From Eremophila alpestris peregrina (taxonomy: Eukaryota > Chordata > Aves > Passeriformes > Alaudidae), in contig WMCF01000008.1 of the NCBI GenBank assembly GCA_009792885.1, forward strand, positions 16,292,952-16,356,951: a DNA stretch of 64,000 bases. The letters are read 5' to 3'. Each line of letters starts with the position of its first letter. The first letter of the stretch is position 1. The position numbers and the translations under genes were made by a program. Positions 61,601 to 64,000 of this stretch are shown piece by piece. Below the pieces are notes generated by a model. The model did no database searches and was not told the origin of the DNA. It saw nothing but the letters and a program-made list of their open reading frames with translations.

Positions 61601-64000
61601 CAGTGCAGCTCATATCCAAAATGCCCTGAGTGCTTTTGGCCCTAATTTCATGTTCATGAAATTTGGATGAACTAAAACTTGAAATTAAAAAAAGAGAAAG
61701 CAGGCTGTCTTTGCAATACTTTGGGTTTGTGCCCATTTCCTAAGGGCACTGTGATGATCACTTTGCTTGTTTAGGTTGGGGTGACAGAATGGTGTTTAGA
61801 TGCAAACATCTAAAACAAAAGGCAAAGCTTTCTAGTCTCAATCTGTTGGATACATTTTTCTACTTATACTTTGTAATTGGATCCTCACTAACAGTAAAGT
61901 TTTCCTTGGGGAAAACTGAGGAGGATCCTGTCAACAGTAATTAGTTCCCATGGTCTTAACACATCCATCTTGGCCAAGGTTACCAGTTACCTTGTTTTAC
62001 AAATTCAGCCTGTTTTTGGGTTGTGATTAAAACCAGATCATTAAAATAATCCACTAAAGCAAAAAAGAGATTAACTGGAATACGTGGATATTTAATCACA
62101 CAGTTCTATTGCAGAGTGTGCCTGTGCAAATTGCCAGATCATTATGAAGAAACAGTAGTTGTAGGACAAGAGGGCAAGTAAAACTCCAGGTACAGGTAAG
62201 GCTGGAACCTTTAATGGGCTGCTCTGAAAAGGTTCCAATACATAATCCCACTTTTGATGTTCCATAAAAATATCTGTGATAGAAAATTTGCATCAAGGGA
62301 TAGCTCGTTCAAAATGAAGTCATGCTGTGGACTTCATTCCCAAATGAGCAAAAAATGGCTGCCTGTTCTGTTTCTGAAAACTGATTTTTGCTATTTCTGT
62401 GCTATTTCTCATAATGCAAATTTTCATTATTCCTGGAAGTCCTAGCATTAGAATAGACCATTAAAACCAGTACTTTCAGTCACTAAGTTTGATTGCACTT
62501 ACAGTAAAAAGCTGCACTGGGAAATTGATTGGAATAGCTTGCAAAGAGAGACTTTTTTCTGGTTATCTCAAGTGAATTAAGGTAAATTTGAAAGAAGAAC
62601 AAAGGAAATATTCTGCAGTATAAGTGTTCCCACATAGGGATCTACTTCAGAGTAGCTACTGCACTTTAAAAGCGGCACTCTGATTTATTTTGGAATAACT
62701 TCTACAAGTAGATAAGTCAAAATTTCTTTCATAGCTCTTGTAATATGAAGGACCCTTAAATAGGGTGTGAATGTGAATAAATTTAGCACCCACATCCCAT
62801 TATAATTTACACCTTCTTTTAGGCTGCCGTACACTGTCAGAAAGGTGGAAAGAGGCATTTCCACCTTGGTTATTTTGGTATATATATCTATTGGTATATA
62901 TAAATATATAAATAAACAGGTTATTTTAGTTATCAATTAATCTGGTTGCAGCAGTGATGCTCTAGCAGCACGGCAGTGTAGTGTGAGAATAGGACCTTAC
63001 AGGCTGCATGGTTTGGTGTTTCATTGATTTTGATTTGTGTTTGTTTCCTTTTCCCCCAAATTGTTGTCTTTTTTGCTGTTAGAAGAGGACTCCTAGCACA
63101 TGCAAAAATCTTTTGCACCTGCAAGTGCTTCAGATCTCTGACTGGGGATCCCCATTCCAAAATGGTCCATACTGTTATTACTGGCTGTGTTGCCATAGCA
63201 ATGTGAATTCTTTTTGATATGAACATTCTTCCCTACAATTACTACAGCTGATGAGCACAGTAATTATTATAGCTTCCTAAGGTGCACTTAAAATAGAAGA
63301 GGTAAGAGAATGCATTCTTGGAATATATGGTATGTTCTTTGCAGGCTGTCCTGAATACTCTCCCTCCATGGGAAAGTTCAGCTTGTCTTTTGTGGCTATG
63401 GATGAGCAATTTTTGATTTTTAAGGATAGAGGTAACATTGGGAAAAGATACAGCAATAAGCATAAAAAATTATTCTTTTACAGTAACACAGCAAGGTTTA
63501 TATTATCATTGCTTTAATCATCTTATTGTTGCTAGTTCTACATACCCCTAGACATGACAGAACAGGCCCCAGAGCAACATAAACTGATGTCATACTGTGA
63601 AATGTCATAAGTAGGAGTTTCTCAATGTCAGAAAAAAATCAATACTTGGGGTACACCATCAAACAAACATTTTGAAGATTCACAGGTGAAAAGCTGCTAA
63701 AATAGTCATAATTCAGACATAGCAGAATAGCAAAAACCTATGAAAAAATCCATTGAAAGAAAACCTTAAAACTTTTGTGGCCAATATTTATAACAGTGAA
63801 AAGTGTTTTCAGGATCTTAAAGTTTCACAAAATCACTGGACTAAGATTCTGCCAGTACTATTTTTTTTTTCATATAAATATATTTAACGTAAATTCTTAA
63901 ACTGTGATAATTCATGATTGCTTGAAAAGGAGTTTTAAGGTACCACACTTTCTGTCTAAATTTTCTTCTTGTTCTAAGTGATGGCAAGCTCTAATGGAAA
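58653..64000. other. Intergenic, no gene seen
   Basis: AT-rich, except for a moderately GC-rich patch at 58790-59110 with no recognisable content. TA-rich simple sequence lies at 62878-62916, an A-rich (GAAA)n patch at 59822-59847 and a T run at 63861-63870. No gene or transposon is recognised. Confidence 0.55.

Noticed and set aside
1..64000. CRISPR arrays, operons, tRNA or rRNA genes
   Set aside because: No regularly spaced direct repeats, cloverleaf genes or rRNA segments were seen; the sequence is vertebrate nuclear DNA.

Overview
The window looks like nuclear DNA of a bird, most likely a songbird. Four signs point that way: decayed CR1 LINE fragments carrying the CR1 3'-tail motif, two LTRs of the avian ERVL-like kind, long AT-rich intergenic DNA, and one compact GC-rich vertebrate gene with a large CpG island. 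The species and the songbird placement are inferred. No tools were run, and repeat identities rest on recognising their sequence.

Bases 1-5060 hold the only gene I can support, a six-exon PIM3-type serine/threonine kinase on the minus strand. Exons are at 3451-3370, 3012-2903, 2791-2741, 2569-2206, 946-770 and 617-451. All five introns are GT-AG, the frame is unbroken, and the catalytic Lys, Glu, HRD, Asn and DFG residues are present. It nevertheless departs from ordinary PIM3. The ancestral start codon reads ACG. A TGA stops the protein six codons before the ancestral stop, which is still readable. Several residues of the substrate-facing surface are changed, including the acidic residue before the catalytic-loop Asn, now Lys. 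Introns 2 and 3 are stop-free and multiples of three. Songbirds are known to have expanded and fast-evolving PIM-like kinases, so this is probably a diverged PIM paralogue copied with its introns and CpG island. A single-copy PIM3 with an altered start is the alternative.

Bases 5060-64000 are AT-rich and contain no gene I can recognise. They hold CR1 pieces (about 6985-8590 minus, 8595-9262 minus, 14160-14335 plus, 16295-16332 minus, 32012-32205 minus, 34965-35392 plus), two LTRs without visible internal retroviral genes (about 41940-42482 and 54423-54975, both plus), simple-sequence tracts, and a few odd patches. The most notable patches are a GC-rich islet with exon-like structure at 55925-56108, an octamer/homeodomain-site cluster at 58540-58590, and two short hairpins. 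The long open frames in this part look like chance.

With one gene in the window, there is no operon or gene cluster to describe. The CpG island at about 3260-5060 is the likely promoter of the kinase. The desert to its right lies upstream of the gene and could hold distal regulatory DNA.
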